The position numbers and the translations under genes were made by a program. This document shows positions 7,571 through 15,759 of a stretch of DNA of 64,000 nucleotides, piece by piece (position 1 is the first letter of the stretch; every line of letters begins with the position of its first letter). Under the pieces are notes generated by a model that had not been told where the DNA came from, ran no database searches, and saw nothing but the letters and a program-made list of their open reading frames with translations. Source of the stretch: CBDCGS01 sp965216915 (GTDB lineage Bacteria > Pseudomonadota > Alphaproteobacteria > UBA828); NCBI GenBank assembly GCA_965216915.1, contig CBDCGS010000007.1:1-64000 (forward strand), in the 5' to 3' direction.

Positions 7571-9048
7571 TCGCGAGCCACCTGCCGGCGCTCCAGGTCG
7601 TGGTGCCGCTGATTGCGGCGCCGCTCTGCGTATTGCTCCGCCGCGGCGCGCTCTCATGGCTCTTCACGACGATCATCTGCTGGGGCGTGTTCGCGGTCGC
7701 AGGCGCACTGCTGCATCGCGTGGTCGAGACCGGGCCGATTTCCTACCGCCTTGGTGGTTGGGCACCGCCTTTTGGGATCGAATATCGCCTCGACGAGACC
7801 AACGCCTTCGTTCTGTTAATCGTAGCGGGCCTCGCCGCCGTGCTCGCTCTTTACGCTTGGCGCGGCGTGGCGCGCGAAATCGCGCCCGAGAAGCAGCATC
7901 TCTTCTACGCGATGTTCCTGCTCGCGCTGACCGGGCTGCTCGGCATCGTCGCGACAGGAGATGCCTTCAACATTTATGTGTTTCTCGAGATTTCCTCGCT
8001 CGCAAGCTATGTGCTGATCGCGCTCGGCCGCGATAGACGGGCGCTATCGGCGGCCTATCAGTACCTGATCATCGGCACGATCGGGGCGTCGCTGATCCTG
8101 ATCGGGATTGGCTTTCTCTATATGCAAACCGGTACGCTCAACCTTGCCGACCTCGGCGCGCGCGTGCCCGAGGCCGCGAGCTCGCGCACCGTGCTCGCGG
8201 CGTTCGCCTTCATCACCGTCGGCGTGCTGATCAAGCTCGCCCTCTTTCCGTTTCATCTCTGGCTGCCCAACGCCTATTCGCGGGCACCGACCTTCGTCAG
8301 CGCGTTTCTCGCGGCCACCGCTACCAAAGTCGGTGCTTATGTCCTGCTGCGCTTCGCCTTCACGGTGTTCGGTCTCGATGTTGCGTTCCGTGAGCTGCCG
8401 CTCACCGAGATCCTGCTGAGCCTTTCCGCCATCGCCGTGGTCGCGGGCTCCCTGGCGGCCATCTACCAGACCGACGCGAAGCGCTTGCTCGCCTACTCGA
8501 GTGTCGGGCAGATCGGCTATCTCGGCATCGGCATCGGGCTTGCGAGCACGACCGGCGTGACCGGCGCCCTCGTCCACCTCTTCAACCATGCGCTCATGAA
8601 GGGGGGGCTCTTCCTCGCGGTCGGCTGCATCGTCCTGCGCACGGGCTCCGCGGATCTCAGCGCGCTGCATGGCCTCGGCCGGCGCATGCCGCTCACCACG
8701 GCGGCGATCGTGATCGGCGGGCTCGGGCTCGTCGGCGTGCCGGCGACCGCTGGGTTCGTGAGCAAGTGGTATTTGGTGCAAGGCGCGCTCGAGGCTGAGC
8801 TCTGGCCCGTCGCGGCGCTGATCCTGATCGGCTCGCTGCTCGCACTCGCTTACCTCGCCCGCATGGTCGAGGCGGCGTATTTCCACCGGCCGGCGGAGGG
8901 CGCCTCGGACGTGAGCGAGGAGCACTGGAGCCTCGTGATCCCGACATGGCTTCTGATCGCCGCCTCGATCTATTTCGGTATCCACACCGAGCTCACGATC
9001 GGCGTCGCGGCGCAGGCCGCGGGCGCGCTGGTGACGGGGCTGCGATGA
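7567..9048 (+). CDS. mrpD: Na+/H+ antiporter subunit D (first MrpD-like, proton-translocating)
   Basis: This large antiporter-like subunit has 493 residues and about 14 hydrophobic segments, of the NuoL/M/N family. Typical charged intramembrane residues are present. The TM5-region glutamate is in GDAFNIYVFLEISSLASYVL, and the TM7-region lysine is in IKLALFPFHLWLPNAYSRAP. A second lysine/histidine stretch is AYSSVGQIGYLGIG to LVHLFNHALMKGGLF. This makes it a likely proton or cation channel. It overlaps mrpC and the next D-like gene by 4 nt each. Confidence 0.93.
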   Translation: MIASHLPALQVVVPLIAAPLCVLLRRGALSWLFTTIICWGVFAVAGALLHRVVETGPISYRLGGWAPPFGIEYRLDETNAFVLLIVAGLAAVLALYAWRGVAREIAPEKQHLFYAMFLLALTGLLGIVATGDAFNIYVFLEISSLASYVLIALGRDRRALSAAYQYLIIGTIGASLILIGIGFLYMQTGTLNLADLGARVPEAASSRTVLAAFAFITVGVLIKLALFPFHLWLPNAYSRAPTFVSAFLAATATKVGAYVLLRFAFTVFGLDVAFRELPLTEILLSLSAIAVVAGSLAAIYQTDAKRLLAYSSVGQIGYLGIGIGLASTTGVTGALVHLFNHALMKGGLFLAVGCIVLRTGSADLSALHGLGRRMPLTTAAIVIGGLGLVGVPATAGFVSKWYLVQGALEAELWPVAALILIGSLLALAYLARMVEAAYFHRPAEGASDVSEEHWSLVIPTWLLIAASIYFGIHTELTIGVAAQAAGALVTGLR

Positions 9049-10514
9049 GCCACGCCGCGCCTCTGCTCGCCGCGGTGAGCGTGCCGCTCGCCGGCGCCGT
9101 GCTCATCGCGCTCTTGGCCAAGCGCCCGTGGCTCCGCGAGACGGTCTCGCTGGTCACGGCGGTCGCGCTTTGCGGTCTGGTGGCAAGCCTGACGCCCGCG
9201 GTGATGGCGGGCGCGAGCCCGCGTGTCGCGCTTTTCGACGTCATGCCGGGCCTGCCGCTCGCCTTCGTGGTCGAGCCGCTCGGGATGCTCTTCGCGCTCA
9301 TCGCCTCGTTCCTCTGGATCGCGACCACGGTCTATTCGATCGGTTACGTGCGGGCGAACGACGAGGCCCATCAAACGCGGTTCTACGCCTGTTTTGCGAT
9401 CGCGCTCGCCAGCGCCATCGGCGTCGCGTTCGCCGGCAACATGTTCACGCTCTTCCTCTTCTATGAGGTGTTGACGCTCTCCACCTATCCCTTGGTGACC
9501 CATTCCGGCACCGAGGAGGCGCGCCGCTCCGGCCGGATCTATCTCGGCCTGCTGCTCTCCACCTCGATCATCCTGCAGCTCTTCGCGATCATCTGGACCT
9601 GGGTCGAGGTCGGGACACTCGATTTCCGCGCCGGCGGCATCCTCGCCGGCCGTGTGGACGACGCGACGGCGCTGATCCTCCTCATCCTCTACATGTTCGG
9701 GGTCGGGAAGGCCGCCCTGATGCCGTTCCACAATTGGCTGCCGGCCGCGATGGTGGCGCCGACGCCGGTGAGCGCGCTCCTCCATGCGGTGGCCGTCGTG
9801 AAGGCGGGCGTGTTCACCGTCCTCAAGATCATCGTCTACATCTTCGGCCTCGATTTTCTGGCGGCGCTCGCCGGCAGTGAGTGGCTGCTCGGGGTCGCCG
9901 CCTTCACGATCCTCGCATCGTCCCTGATCGCGCTTCGCCAGGACAATCTCAAGCGGCGGCTCGCCTATTCGACCGTGAGCCAGCTGTCCTACGTGGTGCT
10001 CGGCGGCGCGCTCGCCAACGCCGCCGGTGTGATGGGCGGCGCCATGCACATCTCGACCCACGCGTTCAGCAAGATCACGCTCTTCTTTTGCGCCGGCGCG
10101 ATCTATACGGCGACGAAAAAGACCCGCATCTCTGAGCTCGACGGCATCGGTCGTCGCATGCCGATCACCATGGCCGCCTTCGCGATCGGCGCGTTCAGCT
10201 TGATCGGCCTGCCGCCCTTCGCCGCGTTGTGGAGCAAGTGGTTCCTCGCAGAGGGCTCTCAGGCGGGCAGCCACGCGATCCTGCTCGCGGTGCTGCTCGC
10301 GAGCTCGTTGCTCAACGCCCTCTATTTTCTGCCGATCATCGCGCGCGCCTTCTTCCCGGCCGGCGCGGCGCCCGCGCCGCCCGCCGCGGCCGGCATCGCC
10401 GAGGCGCCGTGGCCGATCGTGGCCGCGCTCTCGGTCACCGCCCTCGGCACCATCGTGCTGTTCTTCTATCCGCAATTCGTCTTCGACCTGATCGGCCCCG
10501 CCTTGGGTCCCTAG
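9045..10514 (+). CDS. Second MrpD/NuoM-like proton-translocating subunit
   Basis: ATG 9045 gives a protein of 489 residues with many hydrophobic segments. It has the antiporter-like core FLFYEVLTLSTYPLVTHSG (glutamate of the TM5 region) and KAALMPFHNWLPAAMVAPTP (lysine of the TM7 region). It continues with AYSTVSQLSYVVLGGALANA and a histidine segment HISTHAFSKITLFF. It differs clearly from the first and third D-like proteins of the operon, so it is not a recent duplicate. A longer reading to 8946 would run into mrpD and is rejected. It should form a second ion-translocation unit of the same complex. Confidence 0.9.
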   Translation: MSHAAPLLAAVSVPLAGAVLIALLAKRPWLRETVSLVTAVALCGLVASLTPAVMAGASPRVALFDVMPGLPLAFVVEPLGMLFALIASFLWIATTVYSIGYVRANDEAHQTRFYACFAIALASAIGVAFAGNMFTLFLFYEVLTLSTYPLVTHSGTEEARRSGRIYLGLLLSTSIILQLFAIIWTWVEVGTLDFRAGGILAGRVDDATALILLILYMFGVGKAALMPFHNWLPAAMVAPTPVSALLHAVAVVKAGVFTVLKIIVYIFGLDFLAALAGSEWLLGVAAFTILASSLIALRQDNLKRRLAYSTVSQLSYVVLGGALANAAGVMGGAMHISTHAFSKITLFFCAGAIYTATKKTRISELDGIGRRMPITMAAFAIGAFSLIGLPPFAALWSKWFLAEGSQAGSHAILLAVLLASSLLNALYFLPIIARAFFPAGAAPAPPAAAGIAEAPWPIVAALSVTALGTIVLFFYPQFVFDLIGPALGP

Positions 10515-10525
10515 GAGGGCGTGCC

Positions 10526-10768
10526 ATGAAGCAGAAATATTGGCTCGACGAGCGCAAGAACGTGATGCTGCTGATCCGCATCTTCGTCGGCCTTTGCATC
10601 GCCGTGCTGGTGATCGATTTCGGCTATCACCGGCACGAATCGTTCTTCTGGGAGGGCTGGTTCGGCTTTTACGGCTTCTTTGGTTTCGTCGCCTGCGTGG
10701 TGCTCGTGCTCGTCGCCAAGGAGATGCGGCGGCTCCTGATGCGCGACGAAGATTACTATGACCGGTAG
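10526..10768 (+). CDS. Small membrane protein in Mrp operon
   Basis: This 80-residue protein starts at ATG 10526, preceded by GGAGG at 10514-10518. It has two hydrophobic segments (LLIRIFVGLCIAVLVIDFGY and FGFYGFFGFVACVVLVLVA), an aromatic-rich connector HRHESFFWEGW, and a charged tail KEMRRLLMRDEDYYDR. It overlaps the third D-like gene by 11 nt and is co-directional with the whole operon. I do not recognise a named family. Its position between two antiporter-like subunits suggests an accessory subunit of this complex type, comparable in size to MrpF or MrpC but not homologous to them by eye. Confidence 0.8.
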   Translation: MKQKYWLDERKNVMLLIRIFVGLCIAVLVIDFGYHRHESFFWEGWFGFYGFFGFVACVVLVLVAKEMRRLLMRDEDYYDR

Positions 10769-12449
10769 CATTCCCCCGTTCGCGATCTTCTTCGTCGGCG
10801 CGCTCATCATCGCGCTGGCGCCGGGTCGCGCACGCGCCACGCTGATGCTGGCCGTCGCCGTGCTCGGCGGCATCAACTTGTGGTGGGTGGCAGACGGCCC
10901 GGGGCTGACCGTCGGCCTCTTCGATTACGAGCTCGTCCTCGTCAGGAGCGACAAGCTCAGCATGCTGTTCGGCATCCTGTTCCACATCGCGACCGTTCTC
11001 GGCGCGGTCTTCGCGTTTCATGAGCGCGACCGGCTCCAGCAAACCAGCGCGATGCTCTACGCCGGCTCCGCCCTCGGCGCCGTCTATGCCGGCGATCTGA
11101 TCACACTCTTCCTCTTTTGGGAGACCGCGGCGCTGGCCTCCGTGTTCTTGATCTGGGCGCGGCGCACGCCGCGGGCGACAGCGGCGGGCCTGCGCTATCT
11201 GGTGTTCCAGATCACCTCGGGTCTTCTGCTCCTCGCGGGCGCGGTGATGCATATCGGCGAGACCGGCTCGGCCGCGTTCGGCCCGCTCAGCATCGACACC
11301 GTCGGCGGCGTCCTGATCTTCGTCGCGTTTGGCATCAAGTGCGGTTTCCCCTTGCTGCACACTTGGCTCACCGACGGCTATCCGGAATCGACGCCGAGCG
11401 GCACGGTGTTCCTCAGCGCGTTCACGACCAAGGTCGCGGTCTATGCCTTGGCGCGCTCCTTCGGCGGGACCGAGGTGCTGATCTACATCGGCACCGCGAT
11501 GACCGCGTTCCCGATCTTCTACGCCGTGATCGAGAACGACCTACGCCGCGTGCTCACCTACAGCATGATCAACCAGATCGGCTTCATGGTGGTGGGCGTC
11601 GGTATCGGCACCGAGCTCGCGATCAACGGTGCCGTCGCGCACGCCTTCAACGACGTCATCTTCAAGGGCCTGCTGATGATGTCGATGGGCGCGGTGCTGC
11701 ACCAGACGGGCCGTATCAATGGCTCCGACCTGGGCGGCCTTTACAAATCGATGCCACAGACGACCGGTCTTTGCATCGTCGGCGCCGCGTCGATCTCGGC
11801 CTTCCCGCTCTTCAGTGGCTTCGTCAGCAAGTCGATGGTGATCACGGCGGTCGCGGATGACGGGCAGTGGATCGTGTGGATCATGCTGCTGTTCGCCTCC
11901 GCAGGCGTGTTCCACCATGCCGGCATCAAGATCCCCTATTTCGCGTTCTTCGCTCACGATTCGGGCATCAGAACGCGGGAGCCGCCGCTCAACATGCGTA
12001 TCGGCATGGCGATGGCGGCCGTGCTCTGCGTCGTGATCGGCTGCTACCCGAGCGGCCTCTATTCGTTGCTCCCCTACGAGCCGAGCTATGTGCCCTACAC
12101 CGGGAGCCATGTGCTCACCCAAATCCAGATTCTGTTCTTCTCCGCGCTCGCGTTCATTTGGCTCAATCTCGCGAAGCTTTATCCGCCCGAGCTCCGCTCG
12201 GTGAACATCGACAGCGACTGGATCTATCGGCGTGGCTTGCCGCGCCTATTCGCCTGGGGCGCGCGCCTTGGCGATGCTGCCGACGCGTCGCTGCGTGGTG
12301 TGGCACTGCGTGGGCTCGACGCGGCGCTCGGCGCGATCACGCAGCAACATCGACCCGATGGCACGCTGGCGCGCACCTGGCCCACGGGTTTCGGCGTTTT
12401 TTGGATCGTCGCGCTGCTCGGCGCGTGTCTCATGATCTATTATTTCTAG
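10758..12449 (+). CDS. Third MrpD-like proton-translocating subunit
   Basis: This 563-residue antiporter-like protein of the NuoL/M/N family is the longest D-like subunit of the operon. Key intramembrane residues appear in GDLITLFLFWETAALASVFL (TM5-region glutamate), GIKCGFPLLHTWLTDGYPES (TM7-region lysine and histidine) and SGTVFLSAFTTKVAVYALAR (a further lysine). The C-terminal extension beyond residue about 450 (LYPPELRSVNIDSDWIYRRG then a final TM segment) resembles the tail of MBH/Hyf-type D subunits. It is the last gene of the operon; coxG starts 47 nt later. Confidence 0.9.
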   Translation: MTGSIPPFAIFFVGALIIALAPGRARATLMLAVAVLGGINLWWVADGPGLTVGLFDYELVLVRSDKLSMLFGILFHIATVLGAVFAFHERDRLQQTSAMLYAGSALGAVYAGDLITLFLFWETAALASVFLIWARRTPRATAAGLRYLVFQITSGLLLLAGAVMHIGETGSAAFGPLSIDTVGGVLIFVAFGIKCGFPLLHTWLTDGYPESTPSGTVFLSAFTTKVAVYALARSFGGTEVLIYIGTAMTAFPIFYAVIENDLRRVLTYSMINQIGFMVVGVGIGTELAINGAVAHAFNDVIFKGLLMMSMGAVLHQTGRINGSDLGGLYKSMPQTTGLCIVGAASISAFPLFSGFVSKSMVITAVADDGQWIVWIMLLFASAGVFHHAGIKIPYFAFFAHDSGIRTREPPLNMRIGMAMAAVLCVVIGCYPSGLYSLLPYEPSYVPYTGSHVLTQIQILFFSALAFIWLNLAKLYPPELRSVNIDSDWIYRRGLPRLFAWGARLGDAADASLRGVALRGLDAALGAITQQHRPDGTLARTWPTGFGVFWIVALLGACLMIYYF

Positions 12450-12495
12450 CCCGACGCCGCTACGCTGACCGAGCAGCGAGCCGGAGTAGACAGCC

Positions 12496-13137
12496 ATGAA
12501 GATGAACGGCGAATTCAGCGTGCCAACCGACCGCCAGACGGTTTGGGAGGCGCTCAACGATCCGGATGTGCTCAAAGAATGCCTCCCCGGCTGCGAGGAG
12601 ATCGAGAAACTCTCCGACACGGAGATGACCGCGACGATCGTCGCGAAAGTCGGCCCGGTGAAGGCTAAGTTCAAAGGCGCCGTGACCCTCTCGGACGTCG
12701 ATGCGCCCAACGGCTACACGCTGACCGGGAACGGCCAGGGGGGGGCGGCGGGCTTCGCCTCCGGTGTCGCCAAGGTGACGCTCTCCGACGACGGCGGAGC
12801 CACCGTGCTGCACTACGACGTCGACGCCAAGGTCGGCGGCAAGCTCGCGCAGATCGGCTCTCGTTTGATCGACTCCACGGCGAAAAAGCTCGCGCAGCAA
12901 TTTTTCGACGCCCTTGCCGAGCGCCTCGGAGGCAGCGACGACGCAGCGGCGGCATCCGAAGCAGCCGCGCCGGCGCCGGCGGAGGAACCCGCGGACACCG
13001 CGGCGCCACCATCGAGCGGCGAGCCCGCACCGCCACCACCGGCCATCGCGCGACCGGGACTCCCGACTGTGATCTGGGTCGGCGGTATCGCCGTGGTGGT
13101 CGTCATCCTCATTCTCGTCTTTGCGGGCGTTATCTAG
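12496..13137 (+). CDS. coxG: CoxG-like SRPBCC protein, membrane anchored
   Basis: This 213-residue carbon monoxide dehydrogenase subunit G homologue starts with the family's MKMNGEFSVPTDRQTVWEAL and LKECLPGCEEIEKLSDTEM. The SRPBCC domain spans residues 1-150. It is followed by an alanine/proline-rich linker and a single C-terminal membrane anchor (VIWVGGIAVVVVILILVFAG). In Oligotropha-type systems CoxG helps attach the molybdenum hydroxylase to the membrane. Its TAG stop (13135-13137) lies in the terminal CTAG of a dispersed repeat. MoxR, XdhC and MocA-type genes follow. Confidence 0.88.
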   Translation: MKMNGEFSVPTDRQTVWEALNDPDVLKECLPGCEEIEKLSDTEMTATIVAKVGPVKAKFKGAVTLSDVDAPNGYTLTGNGQGGAAGFASGVAKVTLSDDGGATVLHYDVDAKVGGKLAQIGSRLIDSTAKKLAQQFFDALAERLGGSDDAAAASEAAAPAPAEEPADTAAPPSSGEPAPPPPAIARPGLPTVIWVGGIAVVVVILILVFAGVI

Positions 13138-13240
13138 AGCATGTCACGCTCGCCTATGCTCACGCGAAATGCTCTCTCTGATTGGAATTGACGCAAATTC
13201 GTCGTCGCAGGTGATTCCACCTGCTCGGGATTTGCTCTAG
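13134..13240 (-). repeat. Dispersed CTAG-bounded repeat, copy A
   Basis: This 107-bp element begins CTAGAGCA and ends TGCTCTAG, giving 8-bp terminal inverted repeats. Read on the minus strand it is almost identical to copy C (35503-35608) and clearly related to copy B (25277-25384). It contains an internal palindrome CAGGTG-GAAT-CACCTG and a second long imperfect hairpin in the other half. It lies between coxG and the MobB-like gene; its first TAG is the coxG stop and the next gene starts 7 nt after its end. Confidence 0.85.
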
Positions 13241-13246
13241 GCGCTG

Positions 13247-13702
13247 GTGCTGGTCTTTTCGATCCGCGGCACCGCCTCCCGTCGGCGCGACGATCTGGTC
13301 ACCGCCCTGGTGAGCGGCTTGGCGGCGCGGGCCGTCCGCATCGGGGTCATCGAGACCACCGGGGAGTCGCTCACCGTCGACGCACCGGGGAAGGACACCG
13401 ACCGGCACCGCTTGGCTGGTGCGGCGGACGTGGTCGCGGTGTCCGGCTGCCGATGGGGGCGCGTGCATGAGACAGGTGCAGCACCGCCCCTCGACGCCCT
13501 GACCGCGCAGCTGGGCGATGTCGACGTCGCGCTCCTACTGGGCCCGCTGGCGGACGACCGCGCGCCGGCCCTCGTGATGGCTGAGGCGCGGTCGGGCGCC
13601 CTCAAGCTGGTGTCACAGGGCGCGCCGGACAAGCCGTTTCACCTTGACAACCCCCAGCCGATCATCGATGTGGTCCTGCGCCTCTTGAAGAAGACCGGAT
13701 AA
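13247..13702 (+). CDS. MobB-like protein lacking a P-loop
   Basis: This 151-residue protein starts at GTG 13247. Its layout resembles MobB, the GTP-binding adaptor of molybdopterin dinucleotide synthesis. It has an N-terminal strand LVFSIRG, then RIGVIETT, DTDRHRLAGAADVVAV where MobB has the D-(S/T)-x-R-(H/Y)-x-x-A-G-A element, and a final DVVLRLLKK. The Walker A glycines and lysine are missing: the loop reads RGTASRRRDDLV. Nucleotide binding is therefore doubtful. It lies 4 nt before the MoxR gene, in a molybdenum-hydroxylase maturation cluster, which supports a cofactor-related role. The family assignment is tentative. Confidence 0.6.
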   Translation: MLVFSIRGTASRRRDDLVTALVSGLAARAVRIGVIETTGESLTVDAPGKDTDRHRLAGAADVVAVSGCRWGRVHETGAAPPLDALTAQLGDVDVALLLGPLADDRAPALVMAEARSGALKLVSQGAPDKPFHLDNPQPIIDVVLRLLKKTG

Positions 13703-13706
13703 GCTG

Positions 13707-14636
13707 GTGAGCAAGTCACTTCCCGACACCGTCGATGCCACGCTGTCGCTGCTCGGCGACGGCGATTATGTTGCCGACCGCAATCTGGCGACCACCCTGT
13801 TCGTGGCCTTCAAGCTCAACAGGCCGATCTTTCTCGAAGGCGAGGCCGGTGTCGGCAAGACGGAGCTCGCCAAGGTTCTCGCAAGCGCCCTCGGCCGGCG
13901 CCTGCTGCGCTTGCAGTGCTACGAAGGCCTCGACGTCAACTCGGCGGTCTATGAGTGGAACTATTCGCGTCAGATGATCGAGATCAGGCTGTCCGAGGCC
14001 ATGGGCGATCGCGACCGTGCCACGCTGGCCGACGACATCTTCTCCGAGCGCTTCCTGATCACGCGTCCTCTGCTCGCCGCGCTCGAGCCCTCGACCGATG
14101 GCCCGCCGGTCCTTCTGATCGACGAGCTCGATCGCGCCGACGAGCCGTTCGAGGCCTATCTCCTCGAGGTGCTGTCAGATTTCCAGATCACCATCCCCGA
14201 GATCGGCACGATCCGCGCGGACAATCCGCCGCTCGTCCTCATCACGTCTAACCGCACGCGGGAGATTCACGACGCGCTCAAGCGACGCTGCCTCTACCAC
14301 TGGATCGATTATCCCGACGCGGCGCGCGAGCTGAAGATCCTCAAGGTCCGCGTGCCCGACGCCGATCCCGGTCTGACGCGCGAGGTGGTCGGCTTCGTGC
14401 AGCTCTTGCGCGCGGTCGATCTGTTCAAGCTTCCAGGCGTCGCGGAGAGCATCGATTGGCTGCGCGCGCTCAGCGAGCTGGGCCAAGCGCAGCTCGACGC
14501 GGACGTGGTCGATCAAACACTCGGCGTCCTGTTGAAATATCAGGACGATATCGAAAAGGTGCAGGGCACGGAGGTGCGGCGCATTCTTGCCGAGGTCGAC
14601 GCCGAGCTCGCGGCGGTTGCGGGCCACCCCCGCTGA
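13707..14636 (+). CDS. coxD: MoxR-family AAA+ ATPase (CoxD-like)
   Basis: This 309-residue ATPase has Walker A GEAGVGKTE (about residues 45-53), Walker B VLLIDELDRADEPFEAYLLE, sensor-1 LVLITSNRTREIHDALKRRC and the MoxR-specific LQCYEGLDVNSAVYEWNYSR. CoxD of CO dehydrogenase systems is a MoxR ATPase that helps insert sulfur or copper into the Mo active site, usually together with the VWA protein CoxE. No coxE follows here. GTG 13707 is the start, 4 nt after the previous gene. The MoxR assignment is firm; the CoxD-like role comes from the neighbours. Confidence 0.88.
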   Translation: MSKSLPDTVDATLSLLGDGDYVADRNLATTLFVAFKLNRPIFLEGEAGVGKTELAKVLASALGRRLLRLQCYEGLDVNSAVYEWNYSRQMIEIRLSEAMGDRDRATLADDIFSERFLITRPLLAALEPSTDGPPVLLIDELDRADEPFEAYLLEVLSDFQITIPEIGTIRADNPPLVLITSNRTREIHDALKRRCLYHWIDYPDAARELKILKVRVPDADPGLTREVVGFVQLLRAVDLFKLPGVAESIDWLRALSELGQAQLDADVVDQTLGVLLKYQDDIEKVQGTEVRRILAEVDAELAAVAGHPR

Positions 14637-14705
14637 GCTTGCGTCCGCGCGGACTGCGTCTTACATCTCAGTGTGATCCTTGGGTGCGACAGCGAGGACG
14701 CAGCC

Positions 14706-15029
14706 ATGTCGAACGAACGTGAAGACATGCTGGCGACCGCGGCGGAATGGCGCGCGGCCGGCAAGCGTGTGGCGCTCGCCACCGTGGTCACCACTTGGGG
14801 CTCCTCGCCCCGTCCGGTCGGAAGCCAGCTCGTGGTCGATGAGGCCGGCCGGTTCGAAGGCTCGGTCTCCGGCGGCTGCATCGAGGGTGCGGTGATTCAA
14901 ACTGCGAAGGATGTGATGCGCACGAACGAACCGACCGTCCTTGAGTTTGGCGTCTCCGACGAGCAGGCGTGGGAGGTCGGGCTCGCGTGCGGCGGCACCG
15001 TCCGCGTATTCGTCGAAGCCGTCGAGTGA
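14706..15029 (+). CDS. XdhC/CoxI-type maturation factor, N-terminal domain protein
   Basis: This 107-residue stand-alone XdhC_CoxI domain has ALATVVTTWGSSPRPVGSQL followed by GRFEGSVSGGCIEGAVI, with the conserved GGC. In the middle and end it has EVGLACGGTVRVFVE, the second conserved cysteine motif. These proteins bind molybdenum cofactor and help sulfurate and insert it into xanthine dehydrogenase-like enzymes. The second half of the usual protein is the next gene, so the family's two-domain protein is split. ATG 14706 was preferred to an in-frame upstream start at 14673. Confidence 0.88.
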   Translation: MSNEREDMLATAAEWRAAGKRVALATVVTTWGSSPRPVGSQLVVDEAGRFEGSVSGGCIEGAVIQTAKDVMRTNEPTVLEFGVSDEQAWEVGLACGGTVRVFVEAVE

Positions 15030-15039
15030 GACCGACACC

Positions 15040-15759
15040 ATGAAACGCGCGCTCCTCGACCGTCTCAATGCCGACCGCGCGGCGAAACGGCCGGTGGCGT
15101 TGGTGACCCGGCTCGAGGGAGGCGCGCAGACGCTCGTCTACGGCGATGGCTCGGACGGTGAAGGATTGCCGGCGGCCGCGGTCGACGCGGCACGCCGAGC
15201 GCTCGTCGACGACAAGAGCGCACCCGTCGAGATCGACGACACGACCTACTTCGTTCACGTGCACAACCCGCCGTTGCGCTTGTTCGTGGTCGGTGCGGTC
15301 CACATCACCCAAGCGCTGGCGGAAATCGCGACCGTCGCCGGTTACGCGGTGACCGTGATCGACCCCCGCCGCGCGTTTGCCGATGCTGCGCGCTTCCCCG
15401 CGCTCACGGTCTCCACCGAGTGGCCGGACGATGCGTTCGAGCGCCTCACGCCGGACTATCGCTCCGCCGTGGTGACCCTCAGCCACGACCCTAAGATCGA
15501 CGATCCCGCGCTCAGCTTCGCGATGCGTTCGCCGGTGTTCTACATTGGCGCGCTCGGCAGCAAGCGCACCCACCAGCGCCGCCTCGACAGGCTGCGCGAG
15601 GCCGGCTTTTCCGACGCTGAGCTCGGCCTCATTCACAGCCCCGTCGGCCTGCCCATCGGCGCAGGGTCGCCCGCCGAGATCGCGATCGCGATCATGGCCG
15701 AGGTCACCCAGGCGCGTCGTAGGCCCGCCGGAAAACCCCCGCGGGACAAGCCGGCATGA
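15040..15759 (+). CDS. XdhC-type maturation factor, Rossmann-domain protein
   Basis: This protein of 239 residues represents the C-terminal XdhC Rossmann half. It has LRLFVVGAVHITQALAEIAT (a GxGxxxx-like loop), YAVTVIDPRRAFADAARFP, then SPVFYIGALGSKRTHQRRLD, LIHSPVGLPIGAGSPAEIAI. Its first 80 residues contain a small domain related to the XdhC N-terminal part. It probably assists molybdenum cofactor loading together with the preceding 107-residue protein. ATG 15040 follows the previous TGA by 10 nt; the stop overlaps the next ATG (ATGA). Confidence 0.87.
   Translation: MKRALLDRLNADRAAKRPVALVTRLEGGAQTLVYGDGSDGEGLPAAAVDAARRALVDDKSAPVEIDDTTYFVHVHNPPLRLFVVGAVHITQALAEIATVAGYAVTVIDPRRAFADAARFPALTVSTEWPDDAFERLTPDYRSAVVTLSHDPKIDDPALSFAMRSPVFYIGALGSKRTHQRRLDRLREAGFSDAELGLIHSPVGLPIGAGSPAEIAIAIMAEVTQARRRPAGKPPRDKPA

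Noticed and set aside
8970..11360. A 796-codon open frame on the minus strand
   Set aside because: It lies antisense to the mrpD-type genes, is composed of Arg/Glu/Asp/His-rich low-complexity text typical of reverse frames in GC-rich genes, and has no ribosome site.
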